Assembly: GCA_011503125.2 (NCBI GenBank)
Contig: WWBZ02000012.1
Coordinates: 248,001-312,000 of the forward strand
Direction of reading: 5' to 3'
Source: Botryosphaeria dothidea
Lineage: Eukaryota; Ascomycota; Dothideomycetes; Botryosphaeriales; Botryosphaeriaceae
Length of the DNA: 64,000 bases
Below are positions 34,340-46,635 of this stretch, one piece after another. Numbering within the stretch: the stretch's first letter is position 1; the number at the start of each line of letters is the position of its first letter. Both the position numbers and the translations under genes were made by a program. The notes beneath the pieces are model-generated. The model was not told where the DNA came from, made no database searches, and saw nothing but the letters and a program-made list of their open reading frames with translations.

Positions 34340-35312
34340 GACGAGAGGACGGCGGAGCTGCTGAGAAGCCTCAAGGGCCGGAACAATGTCCTGGACAGCG
34401 GAGATCTTCTTCTCGGAGAGGAGGATCAAAGGCTTCTCAAACTCGACCTTCTGCTGCTTGGTGTCGGTGATGAAGTAGGGCGAGATGAAGCCGCGGTCGA
34501 ACTTCATACCCTCGGTGATCTCGAGCTCGTCCTCGATGGTCTTGCCCTCCTTGACGGTGATGACGCCCTCCTTGCCGACCTTCTCCATGGCGCTGGAGAG
34601 GAGCTGGCCAATGTGGGTGTCGCCGTTGGCGGAGATGGTGGCAACCTGGGAGATCTCCTCGCTGGTGGTGACGTCCCTCTTGTTCGCGCGCAGGTACTCG
34701 ACGACAGCCTCGACGGAAGCCTGGATACCCCTCCTCAGGTCCATGGGGTTGCAGCCGGCGGCGACGTTCTTGACGGTCTCAGAGAAAATGGCGCGGGCCA
34801 GGACGGTAGCGGTGGTGGTACCGTCACCGGCAACCTCGTTGGTCTTGGAGGCGACATCCTGGATGAGCCTGGCGCCGAGGTTCTCGAACTTGTCCTTGAG
34901 CACGATCGACTTGGCAACAGTCACACCGTCTACGCTCCATCAGCTGTGTCCAGATGCATCCAATTCCGGCCTGATGCTTACCCTTGGTGATCTTGGGGGA
35001 GCCGTAGCTCTGGTCGATCAGGACATTGCGACCCTTGGGACCGAGGGTGGTGGAGACGGCCTTCGCGAGGGTCTCGATACCGTTGAGCAGGGCGGCGCGG
35101 CCCTCAACGCCGAACTTGAGCTCCTGTTATGCGAAGATGCGTCAGCTTTTGCGGGCGACAACCACGAGGGCAATGGGCGGCGGAAGGGGCGGCAATGGGG
35201 GCCAATGGAGTCGTACCTTGTGCGCAAAGCGCTGCTGGGTCAGGTTGAAGCTCCGCGAGCTGAGAGTAGAGGCGGCCGAAGCGCGCACTCTCGAGGCAAG
35301 CATGCGCTGCAT
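33422..35312 (-). CDS. HSP60: HSP60, mitochondrial chaperonin
   Basis: Exons 35312-35217, 35123-34982 and 34929-33422 encode 581 aa. Introns are 93 and 52 nt with GTACGA and GTAAGC donors. The N-terminus [20 protein letters not shown] is Arg/Ser-rich without acids, a mitochondrial presequence. The mature part begins near '[20 protein letters not shown]'. Group I chaperonin motifs include '[19 protein letters not shown]', '[10 protein letters not shown]', '[17 protein letters not shown]', '[14 protein letters not shown]' and '[15 protein letters not shown]', with the C-terminal GGM repeat tail. It forms a tetradecameric folding chamber with Hsp10 in the mitochondrial matrix. Length is as expected for fungal HSP60. 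A start at the second ATG (35303) is also possible. Confidence 0.96.
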
Positions 35313-36713
35313 TGTGGATGGAGGATGGAGGATGGAGGATGAGGCGGCGGGAGAGAGAAAAGAAGAAATAACGACACCCAAGCCTGGAGCTCCTAGGACG
35401 CCGAGCAAAGTACGAGATAGGTGCAAGGCGAGGAAGAGATGGCGATGGCGAGGAAGCGCGGTGGTGATGAAGGAAAAGTTTAAGAATGTTCGAGATGAAG
35501 AAAGTCGGCTTGAGCGCCCGTGCGCAGCTCGACCTGTGCAGCGAATCCTCGCGATCCGCGCTAGCTGCACCTCGGCCGCCATCCTCCACCTCCGACCCTC
35601 TCCCATCCACCCGATTTCAAACACTGGCAGAGGGCATATCGCGCAGATGGGCCTCTCAATGTCCGCTCACCCCGTCAGTCCTCGTGCAAGAGCCGCGGGC
35701 GTCTCTTCGGCGTCCTGTCACTCACGCCGAGCTCCTCCACACTCCAAGCTTGGCGCTAACCTCGGCCTTGACTCGCCTCTCCACACCCGCATTGACCTCT
35801 TGACCTGCTGCTGCTCTTTGTCCAGTGGAATTCCGCAGAACTCGCTGGATCTTCTCCTCGACCTTGACCAATCCTCATGACTCAGGAACGAGCTCGCTTC
35901 TTTGCAACATTCTTGAACCCGACGCAGTATTCGGAAGAGATGGCCAAATTTTGGTGGCCATCAGCCCGACACAGGCATCTGAATCACGCGTTTTCTTGAA
36001 CCAATTTGGTGCCGAAGCTTTTATCATTTTTCAAGTCTATCCTACTAGCATCCGCATTTCACGTCCATATCCGCTGCAACATGGCCTTCGGAGATGCCCA
36101 CCCAGTATTAATGTCTCTGCTACGGGAAGAGAGATAGACGTGCGTGCACAAAACAAAACAAGAAAGAGAAGCACTGCAAGCCTCTAGGTTTCTGTCAACA
36201 TGCCACCACGGCAGCGTTGTCAGAGCCGTTGAGACTGTGGCTTATTAAGTTCTTGGGCGAAGGAAAAGAATAGAAGGCCCCCGGGGAATTAATGGTCGGC
36301 CGTGACGAATTTCCATTTTCTGCCAGCCTGTCGTGATGACAGACAGTGCTATCGGTAGAGACGAGCCGACAGTTGAATGAGTTGCGGAAAGGGAAAAAAA
36401 AAACCCCCCCAAGAGAAGCACTTGGTAGGTATTGGTAAATGCCACTGCAGACTCCGCTGTCCTCGGCCAGCCTGAGAATAATGCCAGTGGAATTTCATGG
36501 GCCCAAATCCAATGGAAGGGTTGATATTGATATCCTGACGGCCGGCAGGATCCTGGGCTGCATCGGCGGAACCATTATTTGGAAAAAGAGAAATTAGCAG
36601 TGGAACATAAAGGAAGAAAAGCCCCTTAGAGCTTCTTCTACTGGACGGTCGCTGAAAAGTAGGAAAGAAACGAGAGGCTCTCTTGTTGAAATTTCGAGCC
36701 GTCCGGATTGGAC
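35313..36713. other. Intergenic: HSP60 upstream region
   Basis: It contains a GGAGGAT-type 7-bp minisatellite just upstream of the HSP60 start (35315-35344) and candidate heat-shock elements. No coding sequence is supported, and the frames seen have no recognisable domain. Confidence 0.45.
35484..36000 (-). promoter_or_regulatory. Candidate heat-shock elements upstream of HSP60
   Basis: Three imperfect HSF-type arrays lie in the presumptive HSP60 promoter: GAAtgTTCgaGAT at 35484-35496 (about 170 nt before the ATG), TTCttGAA at 35910-35917 and TTCttGAA at 35993-36000. HSF binds inverted GAA units spaced by 2 nt. Two units each is weak evidence on its own; the link to HSP60 makes it plausible. 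Confidence 0.3.
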
Positions 36714-39116
36714 TCAGTCGCCCATCTCGTGATTCTCTCCCGTGGATGGGCCAGCACGCGGCTGTGACGAAGTCACTTTGGAATCCTGGATGGTGCTGCC
36801 AAAAGAGTCCTGTGTCGATTGGCTAAAAGAACTCCTGTCCTGAGAATCAGGGTCGGGCTTCGGCTCCTCACTGAATCGCCCAAGATTCAAGTTCAGATTC
36901 TGAAATGGAGAGCCAGTCTTGTCAGTAACGCTTTGATCGACCTGCGCATGTTCCATAGGAGGGTCGTTGCTGTTTTCCCTGTTGCTGTTGAAGAAATCGA
37001 CGCTGGTAGCAAAGGGCATTGCCGCATTGGTCAGATCATTATCCTCGTCCAACTCGAAGAATGAACGACCTGCGCGACCGCCAGAACCGCTGGGCTGAGA
37101 ACGCTGGCTAGCAGCTGAAGTAGAGTCCACGTTATCCGTAGGGCTCGGGGCAAAGTCTCGGCCGGTGATATTGTGCAGGACCATTGGGTTAATGTGGGCC
37201 GGGCGCGGGCCACTCCTTTGGTGCAAGGGATCCTGCTGCTGGAAGGGACCAGCCGGCCATGATGGCGGAACGAACGGAGACTGATGCATACCGGCACCTG
37301 GAATGAACGACTGCATAATATTTTGCATGAAGGCTTGCTGCATGAGTGGATTGACGCTGCCGTAACCAAGAGGCGGCAGCATCATGCCTCCACCTCCCAG
37401 CGAACCCTGAACATCCGAATTATGGCGAGAGTATCCATACGTATTGGGGGTTCCGTAGGATGGGGACATGTAGTATGGATCATATTCTGGAATCTGGGAG
37501 AGAGAAGGGTGGCGCGGGTTACGGGTATCTGACGGGCGGCGCTTGGGAGTGGGTGAAGTCATGGGGGCACCAAGGATATCCCCAGACCTCTTCCTGGAGT
37601 GACTGCTGCTGCGCGGAGCAGGAGGGCATTGCGATGGCGTCCGTAGTCGGGAAGGCGGAGTTGAAAGGTTCTGCGCGGGCGGTGTAGTCGGTTCATGTTG
37701 TTTAGCAACCTGCGCGGCTTCAGAGCTGGGACGGCCAGCGTTGGTCCTAGAGCTCGCACGATGGCGCGCTGAAAACATTTCCAATGAGCTACGGGAAGGT
37801 CTCGCGTCGTCCACGTCCGGAACATCCATGGCAGTGTCAAGGCCATTGGTCTTGTTTTGAAGGCGCGCGACTGCCCGCGACGGGCGCTCACGGAGGTCGG
37901 AGACGTTGCCGGTAACCGCCTGCAATGTAACAGTCTGCACAGAGTCAGTAGCAGTGTTCTTGAGCCAATGTGCATTATGTCCAGCAGGCGGAGGTGAGGG
38001 GCTAGAGGAAATCTGACAAAGAACGCGTTGGGACAATAGGGTGGAGGACGGGACAACTTACGCTCATAGCAGTTGAGGCAGAGCTCATGCCGTCGTCGTC
38101 ATGGACGCTATGGGACGGTGTCATGCTCCTCGCGACCTTATCGTCGCCATTCCCATCATCGAGGAGATTGGCGTTCCTCCCAATAGTCTTGTCACGTGCC
38201 ATCTTCGCCACCGACATCAGCTGGCCAAGCTCATCCTCACACTGCCTACGGGTCTTCTCCTTGCCAGGGCGAAGGGGCGGCACGGAAAGGTCATCCTTCA
38301 GCCGCTTAGTACGAAGCTTAGCCAACGCCTGCTTGAACGCTTCTCCAGTCGCACCTGGATGCACAACGGCGGCAATTTCATCCCACGGGATTTCAGTCTC
38401 GCGAACCTCGAGGACCCAGGCCATGGCGAGGAGGGTGTGGAGATAGGTATCATCTGCATGTGTTTGAACTTAGCGCTGTTCGAGCAGAGAGAGATCTTTA
38501 TAATCTTACCGTTCCATCTGATCAACTCACGCTTAGGGGCACGGTTGAGGGTCCGGTAGGGAAGGCAGCGGAGGGCGCGGTCACCCTCGGGAGGTGGCTG
38601 GCCCTTGGGGAGTGGCCTGCGCTCGACGTCACGATGGGCCTTGCGCAGCGCACGAGGGATCTGAGTGGCTGAATTCGCACGAGACTTCCTTGATCCGGAC
38701 ATAGTCGAGTTTGAAGGGCGGCGTATAGTCTGAGAGCGCTTCGCTGTAGTAGAGGGAGCCTTGGGTCTGCTACGGCGGCTTCTGGTTGTGGCAGAGTACT
38801 CCTCGTAGTCACTGTCTCCACCTGCGTCATCTTCGAAATCGTCGTCAAGGGCGTCGTCGTCCTCGGGGCTATCAGACTGAGCATCGATTTCTGTACTGAG
38901 ATTCTTGTCCATATCGATATCGGCGCCTTGCTCGTTGTATGGATCCACCTCTGCATCTTCCATCTCGGTCTTGACATGGATCTCGGTGGGAGCGTTTTCG
39001 ACCTGCTGTTCTTCCTCTAACGCAAATTGCGAGCGCTGGGCTTGACTTGGAGGTAAGTGCATTTATAACGAATTGTCGTGTGCCGGAGACCCACCTGTCT
39101 GCTTAACTCGACCCAT
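36714..39116 (-). CDS. Conserved fungal nuclear-type protein of unknown function (possible Myb/SANT-like segment)
   Basis: The model has four exons: 39116-39095, 39040-38510, 38453-38062 and 38012-36714, giving 747 aa with phases conserved. Donors are GTGGGT, GTAAGA and GTAAGT; acceptors are AAG, CAG and CAG. The first junction, with its AAG acceptor, is the weakest. The N-terminal third is acidic, then basic ('RSRRSRPKAPSTTAKRSQTI'). Residues about 176-245 form the only well-ordered part ('WNDDTYLHTLLAMAWVLEVR', 'IPWDEIAAVVHPGATGEAFK'), which looks helix-rich and resembles a Myb/SANT-like helix arrangement. The remainder is Pro/Ser/Asn/Gln-rich and probably disordered. This composition suggests a chromatin or transcription factor (inference). 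A 5'-UTR intron from GTAAGT near 39,583 to CAG near 39,248 is possible. Confidence 0.65.
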
Positions 39117-41575
39117 GTTATGCTGTTGGTTTTGAGTATGGTCAAGATGGGAAGTTGCGTGCTTTTGCGAGAGAAGACAGTGTTGTCTCTTAAGGGAATG
39201 AGGGAACAAGGCGCGTCGCGGCCGCCCTCGGACGGCAGTTGGGTGCTGCAGGAAGATCTTGTCAGCAATCGAGCGCAAGGCCGGTTGTCTAACGCGTGGG
39301 AACGGATGAGAGCTGCGTGTGTGTTCGGGCGCGGGCCAGATGGATTGGTGTTGGCGCTATGAACGGCGCGCGTTCGTTGTCCGCTGCGACAGAGACAGCG
39401 CTGAGCCATGGAAAGATGCGTCAAACAGGTAGTGCGAGGTTGCGACGGGACGGGCGCGGACGCGGACGCGGACGCGGACGCGCTCGTGTCGCGCAGGCCT
39501 TCTTCTCGGAGAGCTCGTGGCGGGCCAAGGCGCGCCGCTGGAACAAGATGCGAACGTTGCATGATCTCAAGAGACTTACTTTCGAGCGAAATGTAACTTG
39601 AAGCAGACGGGTTGTTTGCCTAAAGTGCGACACGGATGTAGGCGGGGGGAGGGTGGTTGTTTGGTGTCGGAGCGGGAGACGCACGAGGGAGAACAACAAG
39701 CGGACGCAGTGATGAGCGCGGCGTGAGCAAACGCTGACGCACCGCGCTAGACGTGACGAGTCGCTGCGCTGGATGAGGGTGCGTGCTGCGATTGAGGAGA
39801 AATTCGAGTTTGTGCGAGCGCAGGACGGAGAGGAAGCGTGGAATATCTATCCAGCTCGCGCGACACTCGCGGCATGAATACTTCCAGAAGAGGGCATTGC
39901 GATGCCACAGAGCGCACCAAGCAAGCCATGTACTCCGTCGCCATTCATGTGTCTTCTCTCCGCGCCGACGCATGACCAGTCTCCGCGACCCGCCACACTT
40001 CTCCATGGCCGCCCTCACTCGCTTCTGATCATCAAACCGCACTGAGAAACTCCACCTTTACCGCGAGTTTCCTTCTCTTAGTTTTGACTAGGCCGGCTGA
40101 CACAATGGCGTCTTTCTCTTCCGCAATTCCAGTCGCCGCTCATCAATCACCACTTTCAATACTCGGCAATCCTCTGGAGTAGATCTGATGAGTCACCATC
40201 GGTGATACAGGCAGGTCATGTTGGTAGATTCGACATGATTCCTTCGCAAAGGAGTTGCGCGGACGGTCTCAACAGGTGATTGTTGTTGCGTAGACCACTT
40301 CCCACTTCCGGAAAATTCGAGCATCTCTTCAACAAGTCCACACCTTTGAGAATCCGCGCGGGAGTACCAAATCTGTGCTGCAAATTCTGTCTGGATCTCG
40401 ATCTCCAGGTGAAATAAACGCATTCAAGAGCTGCTCGCGCATGTCAAATGTCCGCTTTCATGCATGTCGTGTGTAACTACGGCGGGGTTCGTCGTGCTTG
40501 TTGACTTTGGGAGTGCTCTTCAATTGACGGTCTTTCACTACATCTGGAGTTTGCGAGGTTTGCGTTCAGGAAGCTGAAGTGTCGACGAAAAGGAGTGTCG
40601 TGGTCAGGCGGCAAGGAAAAGAAATTCGCCGGCTGAGACGAGAGGGGGCGGAGACAGCGGAAACCCTTCATCTCCACCCTCACTCCACCAGCAGCTTGGA
40701 TGAGTTATTGGTCCAGGCTCCAGATTTCCATCAGGCAAAAAGAAAGCTCTCTCGCAATCAGGACCATCTCCAACGTTCAAAGGTTATTTACCAGGACCGG
40801 AGAAGGTTTGCCGGCTGCGTCTGCGGCTTTAATTCCGCGGATGCTATTCCAGAAACCCTCAGCCATCACCGCACACTGCGACACCACGATGCTTGGTGGA
40901 CTTCTTCTTTGACGATTCCGAAGACCACCACCTGTTTTGTAAATCCTCCGCAACTAGCGGAAAAAGGAGGATGGCTGTGAAAGTTAAGCACAAAAAAGCA
41001 GCCTTCTCCTCTGCCGCACTCTTCATCTCTATCAGCATATGAACCATACCAGAATCAAAGGACTATCTTTCTGATGGTGATGCGGGGATGGTTGTCTTTC
41101 CCAGGGACCCCGTCGAGGCGTCGAGAGAGTGGAGCTGCTGCGGGGATGGCGCTTCCTCGGCCTCACTGGCCATCTGGTCACATCCATCTTTCACTGGTAA
41201 AGGGTTCAAGGTAACATCTACAGCTCATGCTATCGACAGCGGACATGTTCCTCACAAGCTCGCCGTCGCCTGCCCTTCTTTCCCAGAAGCGTGGGATTTA
41301 CAGGGCGGAACCCGTGTCAGCATCCTTGCCATTGTCGACACCGCTGCGGTTCTAACGCACCTAGTCTCACTTTGGCCATGACTCGACACCGTCTCATCCG
41401 AACCCTTACGGAAGGTCTTGCATCTCAACCGCTATGCTGCTTCAAGTTTAGCCCTCGCCGGTCCAGTCATATCACACGCTTCCCCCGACATCACGCCTGG
41501 GCTCTTTGATAGGAACGTAAACCTCCGCCGCAACGCTTCCGCCGATATCCAGATTCGATTGGAGGCTACCGCAAA
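39117..41575. other. Long intergenic stretch, no supported gene
   Basis: It holds the presumed 5' leader of the 36714-39116 gene, a GCGGAC hexamer repeat (39455-39482) and the upstream region of the flavin monooxygenase. Frames up to about 140 codons occur on both strands but show no domain or matching splice structure. Confidence 0.4.
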
Positions 41576-43588
41576 GATGGCGGACGTCGAAAGAAGAGAT
41601 ATGGTCATAGTCGGTGCAGGTACCTTTCGGTCCTCCAGCCCCATCTGAAGAATGCTCGACTGACCATTCGACCAGGCTTCCACGGCCTTGCCATGGCACG
41701 CACCTATCTCAAACTCGATCCAGACGTCAACCTGCTCATTCTGGATGCCGGGACCTCGATTGGCGGAGTGTGGGCTTCTGATCGGCTCTACCCATTCCTC
41801 CGCACCATCAGTCAATTCGGGCACTTCGAGTACAGCGACTTCCCCATGACCGGCTATGGCGTCCAGCAGGGCGAGCACATGAAAGGCGACGTCATACGGC
41901 AGTATCTCGAAGACTACGCCCAGTTCTTCGACCTCACCCGGCGAACCCGCCTCAACTCCATCGTCCGAGAAGCAGAAGACAAGGGCGCCGACGGCTGGCT
42001 TCTCACCGTCAGCGCCAAAGACGACAGCGCCACCGCCACCTACCAGATCCACGCGTCCAAGCTCGTCATGGCGACCGGCCTCACATCGACGCCCTCGATG
42101 CCCTCTCTCCCCGGCCGGGAATCGTTCACCGCGCCCCTCTTCCACAGCCGGGACTTCGGGCCCCGCTCCTCCACGACCCTGCGGCCAGGCACCCGCGTCG
42201 CCGTGCTGTCGGGCAACAAGTCCGCCTGCGACGTCGTCTACGCGCACGCCGCGTCCGGAGCGGCCGTCGTCCACTGGATCATCCGCGCCTCGGGCCACGG
42301 CCCGTGCTGGATGGCGCCTCCGCGCGCGACGTCGCGCCAGATCCTCGTCGAGAAGCTCATCACGACGCGCGCCGTCACCTGGCTGAACCCGTGCATCTGG
42401 GGCCCCAGCGACGGCTTCGGCTACGTGCGGCGCGTCGTCAACCAGACGCCGTGGGGCCAGCGGCTCATGCGCAGCTACGCGCAGGGCGGGCAGGCGGGCG
42501 TGGAGAAGCACAACGGGTACGCGACGCACGCGGAGCTGGCCAAGCTGCGGCCGTGGAACGACATCTTCTGGATCGGCACGGGGCGGGGGCTGCTCAACTA
42601 CGAGCGCAGCATCCTCGACTTCGTGCGCGACGGGCGCGTGAAGGTGCACGTCGCCGACGTCGACGCGCTGGGCGACCGCCGCGTGCAGCTCTCCAATGGC
42701 GAGGCCGTCGAGGTCGACGCGCTGGTCTGCTGCACCGGGTGGAAGCACGAGGCCAGCGTGCGCTTCACGCGCGGCGGCGCGCCCATCGCCGCCGAGCTGG
42801 GCCTGCCGCACGCCTACGACGCGGCGCTCGACGACTCCAAGAGCGCGCTCATCGCCCAGGCCGACCGCGAGATCCTATCCGCGCTGCCGCGCCTGCGCGA
42901 CCAGCCCGCGCCGCCCGCCTGCCCGGCCCACCTCGCCGCGCAGTCGCGCTCCAAGCCCGCAGCAGACCCGGCGACGCTGCCGCCCGCGCAGTCGCTCGCC
43001 CGCGCCTACGCCCTCTACCGCTTCATGGTGCCGCCGTCGCACCTCGCGCACCGCACCATCGCGTTCACGGGCGCGACGCGCACCGCGTCGACGGCGCTGA
43101 TCGCGCAGACGCAGGCGCTGTGGCTGGCGGCGTACTTCCTGCGGCGCCTGCCGCACCTGGAGGAGCCCCCGTCGGCAGCGCAGATCCGCGAGCGCGCGGC
43201 ATACGAGGCGGTGCTGCACGCGCGGTACGGGCGGTGGCGGTACCCGCTGGGGTTCGGGGCGGTGATGCCGGACTTCCTGTTCGACGCGCTGCCGTACTTT
43301 GACTTGCTGTTGAAGGAGCTGGGGCTGCGGCGCTGGCGCAAGGGATGGCCGTGGAAGGAGGTGTTTGAGTATTACGGGCCGGCGGACTATCGCGGGTTGA
43401 CGGAGGAGTGGGCGCGCAAGGAGGGGATTGGGGAGCAAGGGGAGGCGGAGAGGAGGAGGAGGAGGAGGAGGAGGGCTGTGGCTGGTTCTGTGGTCGCAGG
43501 CGGGCTGGTCGTGGGCGCGTGGTTTGGGGCTGGGAAGCCGTCTTGGAAGGAGGTGAGAGAGGCGTTGGTTGGATTTGCGGGACGATGA
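41576..43588 (+). CDS. FAD-dependent, FMO-like monooxygenase with C-terminal membrane anchor
   Basis: Exons 41576-41618 and 41676-43588 encode 651 aa. The 57-nt intron (GTACCT donor, CTGAC branch, CCAG acceptor) splits the dinucleotide fold: joining gives MVIVGAGFHGLAMART (GxGxxG FAD motif, residues about 9-24). Further features are 'GTSIGGVWASDRLYP' (about 45), a second Rossmann motif for NAD(P)H 'VAVLSGNKSACD' (about 190) and 'LVCCTGWKHE' (about 365). An Arg run (near residue 617) precedes a hydrophobic segment 'AVAGSVVAGGLVVGAWFGAG' that may anchor it in a membrane. Fungal relatives oxidise ketones, amines or secondary metabolites; the substrate here is unknown. It is convergent with the beta-xylosidase gene, 266 nt away. 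Confidence 0.85.
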   Translation, partial: DGGRRKKRYGHSRCRYLSVLQPHLKNARLTIRPGFHGLAMARTYLKLDPDVNLLILDAGTSIGGVWASDRLYPFLRTISQFGHFEYSDFPMTGYGVQQGEHMKGDVIRQYLEDYAQFFDLTRRTRLNSIVREAEDKGADGWLLTVSAKDDSATATYQIHASKLVMATGLTSTPSMPSLPGRESFTAPLFHSRDFGPRSSTTLRPGTRVAVLSGNKSACDVVYAHAASGAAVVHWIIRASGHGPCWMAPPRATSRQILVEKLITTRAVTWLNPCIWGPSDGFGYVRRVVNQTPWGQRLMRSYAQGGQAGVEKHNGYATHAELAKLRPWNDIFWIGTGRGLLNYERSILDFVRDGRVKVHVADVDALGDRRVQLSNGEAVEVDALVCCTGWKHEASVRFTRGGAPIAAELGLPHAYDAALDDSKSALIAQADREILSALPRLRDQPAPPACPAHLAAQSRSKPAADPATLPPAQSLARAYALYRFMVPPSHLAHRTIAFTGATRTASTALIAQTQALWLAAYFLRRLPHLEEPPSAAQIRERAAYEAVLHARYGRWRYPLGFGAVMPDFLFDALPYFDLLLKELGLRRWRKGWPWKEVFEYYGPADYRGLTEEWARKEGIGEQGEAERRRRRRRRAVAGSVVAGGLVVGAWFGAGKPSWKEVREALVGFAGR

Positions 43589-43854
43589 GTGTTGAAGAAA
43601 TGCACGGTGATGTCTTCCGCAGCTTCTTTCAAACACGACCCGCATATGGACGCACACTGAGAGTCAAAGAGGTTGCACGTACACTCTATTCATGCGCGCA
43701 TATGCGAAGTCTCAGATCTCGCAAAGCGGGTAACATCGAATCTCTCTTCTCACATCACCAACTAATTTCATATCCCAGGCATTCTCTCATAATTACATTA
43801 AAAGTTCCACTTACAGCACCTCCTCCTCCTCCTCCTCCTTCTTTGTCTGACAGC

Positions 43855-46635
43855 TTACAACACCGACTGATCACTCCCATACCCACCCTCATAATAGTCG
43901 GCCGGCACGTTCTCGACACCTGCTCCCTTCCTACCGCTATCCAGCCGCGGCCACCGCTCAATCACGCTACCCGCCTCGTCACCGGTCAGCGTGAAGTTGA
44001 CGCTGGCCAGCGGCGCATCGGGAACGTCAATGACAACACTGTAGTCGCCCGGGTACAGCACCTTGTCGCCGTTCTCGTCGACCCTCACCAAGCTGCCGAG
44101 CGTGAGGTTGAGCTGGGCGGTCTGCGAGGAGCCCGGCTCGATGTCGTGCAGGCGCTGGTACGCGACCAGGCTGGACTTGGGGTATGGGGCAGGGCCGAAA
44201 GAGCCAGTCAGGAAGGCCAGGGCCGCGAAGTCGGAAGCGACGGAGCCGTCGTTGGACACGTCGACGGCGAGGGTGGTGAAGGGGCAGAGGTCGAGCTTGG
44301 AGGTGGCGTTGCCGCAGGCGGAGATGAGGTCGGCGATGGCGAACGAGTCGGCGGGCGGGGAGGGGATCGAGGCGGAGAAGTTGGTGTAGTGCAGGCCGAA
44401 GCCGAAGGGGAAGACGGCGGTGCCGTTGTACCACTTGTACGTGCGGCCGGCGCTGGCCGAGGACGGGCGCAGCGCCATGTCGGTCATGGGCACCTCCGAG
44501 GTGTAGCGCGCCGGGTACTGCGTGATGGGCAGGCGGCCGGCGGGGGCGACAGCGCCGGCGATGATGTCGAAGAGGGCGGTGCCGCCGCTCTGGCCTGGGT
44601 AGCCGCCCCAGAGGAGCGCGGAGATGTTGGCGTTGGAGATGAGGGGAGTGCTGTCCAGCTGGCCCGCGCCCATCTGCACGACGATGACGGGCTTGCCGTA
44701 CGTCGCTAGCTTGGTGATCATGTCCAGCTGCGGGCCACTCCATGCGATAGCCACGCGGTCCAGCTCCTCGCTCTCGATGTCGTTGTCGATGCCGCCCACC
44801 ACGATGATGACGTCCGACTCCTCGGCCGCCGTGTACTCCTCGCCCCAGTCATCCGTGGTTGGGTTGCTCTGGCTAGCGCCCTCGGCGTAGTTGACCTTGA
44901 TTCCGAGCTGCTCTGCTGCATACAGCGGCGAGTGGAGGTAGGGTGCAATGCCGTAGTAGTTGCCTTGCATTTGTTCCGTGGCGTTGGCCCACGAACCGAT
45001 CAGGGCAATAGAAGAGACACGGTCGAGAGACAGGGGAAGAAGTCCGTCATTCTTCAGGAGCACAATGCCTTCCTGCGCGGCCTTGAGGGCGAGATCCTGC
45101 GCGTGCTGCGTGTTCACGTCTTGCCAGCCGATCTGGCGGTAGGGCTGCGAATCCGCATTGTCGAAGTAGCCGAGCTTGATCAGCGACGAGTAAGTCCGAG
45201 TCAGCGCCCTGTTCAGGGTCGTGTCGTTGATGAGACCCTGCTCGTATGCGCCGGGCAGATACTTCTGGTAGTAGGTGCCGCAGTTGAGATCTGAAAGCGG
45301 TCAGTCAATGGCGTGAGCATGAGATGAAGAAAATCATACCTGTTCCGGCGTTGAGGCTGTCGGCAACAGCCTGCTCGCGAGACTCTGCCCACTCGTGCGG
45401 CAGATAGACGTTCTGGATGGCGTCACAGTCACTGACGACCCATTGGTCCTCCTGGTTCCAGCCCCAGTGCTCACGCAGAACAGTCTGCAGCAGCCAGGGA
45501 TCGGCGCAAGTGGGCACTCCATTGACGGCGTTGTACGAGCACATGAAAGCTCCCACCTTTGCCTCTCTGGCGCAAGCCTGGAAAGGCGGCATGTAGTACT
45601 CGACCATGTCCTGCTGGCTGATCTGAGCGTCGAACTGATATCTGAAGTTGCCATTCCCTGTCATCCACGCCAATTAGTGGGCTGCTCTGTGGTTTACTGC
45701 TTGTCTGCTCGGTCAAGACTCACAGTTCTCCATGTCGTAGCCGGTAAAGTGCTTGCATGTGGCCACAATCTTCTTGTAAGGGTCGTCCTGATTGCCCTCC
45801 AGACCGCGGATCAAATTCTGGACGTAGCTCGCAAGGTGGAACGGGTCCTCTCCAGGCGTTTCTTAGTGGCACAGTTAGTTACCGAGTTGTTCTGCGCGAA
45901 GGTGTTCAGAAGAATTTCAAATTCATTACTTACCTTGGCCACGTCCCCATCTCGGATCCTTGTATGGGTTGATGTTCGGTGTCTGTTGCAGAACAAGAAT
46001 TACGTTAGCATGCTCCACCATTCGTAGGAATCAATTCGACGTCTCAGACGAACCCAGTAGTCCAAACCAGAGTGACCACCATTGCTGAAAGCCCTTGCCT
46101 CAGTGCTTACGACGCTGGCAACTTCGTAGATCAATTCATCGTCAAAGGCTGCTCCCATCAGGATGGGTTGCGGGAAAGATGTTGCCGAGGAGAAATTGCC
46201 AGACTCGGTCATGGGCTTGCCAGGGAGCGTGAATGCCACACCGTGGAGTGCTATGAAAGGAGTCAGCATTCATTTGCCACGGCTCAGAGAACATGTGCCA
46301 AATTTACCTTCGTTCCACCATTGATATTCCGGAATGCCCAGACGGGGAACTCCAGGGCTGGTGTTGCCGGTGTTGTTGAGCTTCTCCTCGAGGGTGAGTT
46401 CGTTGACAAGGGCAGTGGCTCTGTCGAAGGGAGCTGTAGTAAGGCAATCACGTGAGAAGTCGATTCAAACAGAGGATGCAACCCGGGATGGAGACGCACT
46501 GGCAGAGCTGTCACAGACTTTGTTGTCTTTCAGGGGGCCATTGACACAGTCCGGGAAGCCGAAGGCAGTAAGACCAACAGCAGAGGCCTGGGCAGCCAGA
46601 GCGGCAACGCCTGCAATGCCTGTGCGCAACGACAT
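43855..46635 (-). CDS. xlnD: Secreted GH3 beta-xylosidase (XlnD/Bxl-like)
   Basis: Seven exons (46635-46500, 46433-46308, 46250-46054, 45982-45934, 45861-45724, 45657-45340, 45290-43855) join in phase to give 799 aa, the usual XlnD size. A signal peptide (about residues 1-19) is followed by 'FPDCVNGPLKDNKVCDSSA', characteristic of fungal xylan 1,4-beta-xylosidases. The N-terminal domain has 'LGIPEYQWWNE', 'TPNINPYKDPRWGRGQ' and 'KHFTGYDMENWNGN'. The predicted catalytic nucleophile is Asp292 in 'VVSDCDAIQ'. The C-terminal GH3 domain has 'IIVVGGIDNDIESEELDR' and a fibronectin-III-like tail. It releases xylose from xylo-oligosaccharides outside the cell. One acceptor is AAG (exon 5) and one donor GTTCGT (exon 3). 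Confidence 0.95.

Noticed and set aside
33371..34990. 539-codon plus-strand open frame over HSP60
   Set aside because: It is the exact antisense of the HSP60 coding exon. Its translation is Leu/Gly/Val/Asp-rich without a domain, a by-product of GC-biased codons.
42304..43302. 332-codon plus-strand frame inside the flavin monooxygenase
   Set aside because: Out-of-frame Arg/Ala-rich shadow of the same exon; the true frame has the FAD and NAD(P)H motifs.
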